The translations under genes and the position numbers were made by a program. From Symbiodinium sp. CCMP2592 (lineage: Eukaryota > Sar > Dinophyceae > Suessiales > Symbiodiniaceae), in contig CAJNDT010000953.1 of assembly GCA_905221615.1 (NCBI GenBank), forward strand, positions 45,978-109,977: a DNA stretch of 64,000 nt, read 5' to 3'. The notes under the pieces are model-generated. The model did not search any database and was not told the origin of the DNA. It saw nothing but the letters and a program-made list of their open reading frames with translations. Position 1 is the stretch's first letter; each line of letters begins with the position of its first letter. Shown piece by piece: positions 60,501 through 64,000 of the stretch.

Positions 60501-63500
60501 CTTCCTTAATGCAAGGGTTACATTGTAAGCAGGTTGCGGCTGCCGGTGTCAAGTGAGCGGTCTTCTTGATGCGTAGGCGACTAGCCACAGCCCACACCAA
60601 GCTGTCGCCTGGACCAGGCAGCTTGCAGCTCTTAGCTCGTAATCGACAGGCTACTTACATTGCTGCCGAGCTGCAGGTGCGGTCGCTTCCGCTGAGCTTG
60701 TGGCTATAGCCGATATAAAGCCCTGTTGTCTGTGAGAAAAAGCCATGACAATCAATGACTGAGTGAAGTGCAGCAAGGATGCACTGCCGCACTGGCATAG
60801 GTGGAAGTCGCCTCGGTATTGTTCTACACTGCGCTGTTGGTTGGCTGATTCGATGACCACAGCTAACGACGACGGACTGAGCTGCTCACCTAAGCTCGGC
60901 CCAGGACTCAGTGGCAGCTGACCTGGGCGATACTGCCAATGAGCTTTCAATGTATGGCTCAGAAGAAGGTAGGGTCTGTGCTCCAGCTTCAGGACTGTGT
61001 CGAGGGGGCACCGCATGGTGAATGCACACACCCGACGCCACGAAGGATAGGCATCCGACCTCGCACACGAACGGTTGCTGCGCACTCTCGCATGTTGTTC
61101 TAAGGAAGCTGCTCGATTGTAAGGAGCTTGTCCACGGCGGGCACTTCTATCTCTGCAGAGATCCTTTACATGTTTCAGCCACATGGAAGATAGGAATGAT
61201 CATGGTCTTGTACGGCCTGGGGCTTGGTGTCACCGTGTCCTCCTTGGAGCCGGACCTTAATGGTGTGCTGTGTATAAGTAATGGTAATGCGTAGTACTAC
61301 TGACAGAACAAATTCTCGCTTTCCTAAGATTCAAGCTCATCAAAAAGCGGGTCGACAGCGGCCGCGGCTGCAGGCCTTGGGCACACCGTAACGATTCTGC
61401 CCTCTGCCCGTGGTACAGGTTCTCATATGTCTTAGGCACACACTCCTCCTGCTGCCAGCGGCCGCTATCGTCCATGTCAGAGTGCGACCTGTACAGCACG
61501 ACCCATGGATCGCAATCAAACAGCTGGCTGTTCACCGAGGCTTTCACGCTCCGGTGGCCGCCGCGTCGATAGGATTTACATGGGTCCTGGTGACTGACTG
61601 CGCGGATGTAGTGGACAATGGCACATCTCAGAGCAGTATAAGGCCGGGGCGATATCTTGCTCGAATGCATCTGGACCCTCGACAAAGCCCCGTGTGAAAG
61701 ACTGAATGGCTTTGCATTATTGTATGCTTGCCCGGCCTTACCCATCGGTTTTGATAGGCCACAAAGACTCCTAGCATGCTTTCGAGAACTCACAAATGTG
61801 TGCACCCACAAGACTGGCCGAGTGGCGCCGTGACTGCCCCGTCTCGCGAGGGGCGTCGGCGGACCTTGCGTTCAGAGTGGCTGTGCGCACAGGCAACACA
61901 ATTAAAGATTTGGGCTTGGGGCGTTGTGTCCTCGTCCGCAAACCAGGCGATGGTTGAGAATCGGGCCATGGGCCTCAGGGAACGACAGGAATGTTCGTTT
62001 TGTGAAGTTTGCCTTTCGATGATCGAGCTCCGCGCGCGACCAAAGACCGGAAAGCTGGTGCAACCTGCGAGGCAACAGATGATGTTATATCATCCTCTTG
62101 CCTTTCACGGTCTTGAGTTCGATCATGCAGTCGAGTCTCGTTCAATCAGTTTGAGGCTGTCGTACCGCAAGACTTGAGCCGTCGGACAGCAGAGCACACA
62201 TTTAATGCAAGGACGTTTACATCACAACGACTTGGTTCTGGTCCTGTCCAACCATTCTGATTTGGATCCTGAACGCAGAGGCCTGCACGATGTTGAACAC
62301 GTGGACCAACCAGGATGCACGGGATTATAACCCATGACCTGAGATTGGAAACAAGAAGCGGGGCCACATGGAAGTAGCATCATAATTCGTTTGCCAAACA
62401 CTCACAGACGTAAGAGAACCGACTGCTGATCTCTTCAATATCAGAAATGGTATGATGCCACCATTAGCATCCATGAGTATTTTCATGAAGGAGAGCACAT
62501 CGTTCTGGTGCGCCAGGCCCGGCTTTATACGTGACGGTGGTAATTAGGCGCTCAAACATGCTGGCAACTGCATCGAGATATCTGTGGGGGCCTTGCTGAC
62601 CACCGATATACTCAAAGTGATCCCACGGCCCCAACATATAGAAGAATCCAGTTGCAGGTCATGCCTGGCGCTCGTGTACTGCGACGATAGGGCGTGGTTT
62701 GTTGACCCGAGGAGCTCGGGAACACGTGAGTGCAAGATGATGGAGCGGACGTGTGAACCATATGGCACGGAGCACAGGATGCAGTTTATCGCAGCTTAAA
62801 TCGAGTCTTCGGTTCAAGCATGACAGCATACCACCGGACATGATGTTCTTGGATCCAGCTACTCCGGAAACAACGTCATACACCACGTTGCAATGAGCTG
62901 CAAACCAGACAGCTGAAGGCAGAACACACAATGTTGAATACGACCGCCAGCTTTCAGAAATCAGCCATAGAGCTTGCGCAAGAATTCTAACTAACGCTCT
63001 CTGTCCCTCGATGCATGCTCTGGAACTCGAATGGGCCTCAAGCGAGATCATGGAAGGGTGTAGCATGGTGTAACAAATGCGAAGCTTGAAAGCTTTTGAA
63101 TCAAGCGAGCCGTCACAAACTGCAGGGCTCGAGGTTCAATGTGTGGCAAACCGAAACCCTAAAAAGGTTCCGCTACCACAAAGCACACCCTGCGGGTGCT
63201 ACTCCACTAGCATGTCACGAAAATGAAGCCGACAGCTGAAAGCACCCCACTGCCATAGGTTCCGCTACCACATATGGCACACCGCGAGCAAAAAACACAC
63301 AGTCTCTCCAAGTATAATCTAAAGCTTCAAAGTGAACCTCGATCATCAACGCCTCCTCTTGGATGCCCAAGAAGCACTAGTCTATACAGAAGATCGAAAC
63401 TGCCAAATGCTCAAGACTGCAGGATAGACAACGTGTGTGTTCTATAGCGTTGCGATTTGGTTCACATATACTCAACAAAAAAGCATATTCAACATCTAAC

Positions 63501-64000
63501 CCATACTACATCCATAGGGGGGTTTAACACACATCAGAAGGCACAAATACGCATCACCCCATGTAGACGCTGATTTCAGGGAATTACACATCAGTGCTGG
63601 AATTACACATAACACCAACCTTAATCCCGAAGGTGACGCTGGATTGCGTTGGTCGTTGCCAACTTAAACGAAACCTAACGAAACCTCGCGGACACCAGTG
63701 TTCTCGGCACGGACTGTTGCCATTTTGATGCGGCATTGATGCGTTTTAGTAGCGAATCACGAAGGTGACGCTGGTTTCTGTCGTTGCACTATTGCAGCTG
63801 CATCTATCATATCTTACAATTACAACAAAATCACCAAACAAACATACACCACAAGCTCGTCAAACGCCATCTAGACGCAGTAAAATGGTAGAAAACCTAT
63901 TCGATTCTGTATTTGCCTGGAAAACCTATTCAGCTCTGCATTTCATGGCCCAGGGGTGCATGGATCACTCCTGGGGCTCTTTTGATCGCCCGTCTGGATG
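60501..64000. other. No gene recognised in the last 3.5 kb
   Basis: Short frames of low quality only. There is a weak duplication of AGGTTCCGCTACCACA with CACACC at 63165 and 63255, and of GAAGGTGACGCTGG at 63628 and 63762. Confidence 0.4.
63150..63275 (+). repeat. Short direct repeat AGGTTCCGCTACCACA
   Basis: The 16-mer plus GGCACACC or AGCACACC occurs twice, about 90 bases apart, with no gene nearby. Confidence 0.6.

Noticed and set aside
1..64000. rRNA, tRNA, CRISPR and bacterial operon features
   Set aside because: No cloverleaf with conserved arms, rRNA core or regular short spacer array was seen; base content and introns fit a nuclear eukaryotic genome.

Overview
The window looks like nuclear DNA of a dinoflagellate, most like the Symbiodiniaceae. 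Several signs agree: GC-AG introns that restore reading frames, two degenerate copies of the dinoflagellate spliced-leader sequence, short TTTAGGG-like telomere stretches, and retroelement proteins of the kinds that fill dinoflagellate genomes. Nothing bacterial or viral-genomic (operons, Shine-Dalgarno sites, rRNA, tRNA, CRISPR) was recognised. Almost everything readable lies on the minus strand.

Layout. (1) 1-39 kb is a minus-strand array of about 0.9-1.5 kb repeat units. Each unit carries a short segment coding one SBBP-type beta-propeller blade, usually exactly 49 codons, bounded by CTGCAG| and AGG|GT. The inter-blade DNA has been a landing pad for mobile DNA: a 7.1 kb degenerate block with a Tpt1/KptA-like domain (about 1.62-8.73 kb); a 10.1 kb Ngaro-type tyrosine-recombinase retrotransposon with split direct repeats (9213-19350); a 0.47 kb insert (about 26.27-26.73 kb); a 0.8 kb AT-rich terminal-inverted-repeat element (27425-28230); and an 8.1 kb Copia element (30792-38862). 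Uninterrupted sister units show the empty target sites. (2) 39-49 kb holds retroelement debris (a C5-methyltransferase remnant; an element with a membrane ORF, viroplasmin-like domain, gag and truncated RT), one hypothetical gene, hairpin repeats, and a minus-strand acidic gene with tandemly repeated exons beside telomere-like and (TA)n DNA. (3) 50-57.2 kb is one spliced minus-strand gene of about 2,300 codons. It joins a PD-(D/E)XK nuclease, SF3-like helicase, a possible family-A polymerase palm, a Cys-protease-like domain, a C2H2 finger and a DDE transposase. (4) 57.6-60.5 kb holds two or three unrecognised genes sharing a recurrent YLGG motif. 60.6-64 kb shows no supported gene.

Two systems stand out. 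The first is the replication-plus-transposition gene at 50-57 kb, which resembles a self-synthesising DNA transposon with all enzymes in one polyprotein. It is interrupted only by one apparent single-base shift in an A6 run. The second is the Ngaro-like element. Its polyprotein appears to start by UGA-CUAG readthrough from Gag and then carries a 2-oxoglutarate/Fe(II)-oxygenase-like domain, a C5-cytosine-methyltransferase-like domain, RT and RNase H, so a possible DNA-methylation writer and oxidiser travel together on a retrotransposon.

All family calls are from motif reading. No database search was possible.
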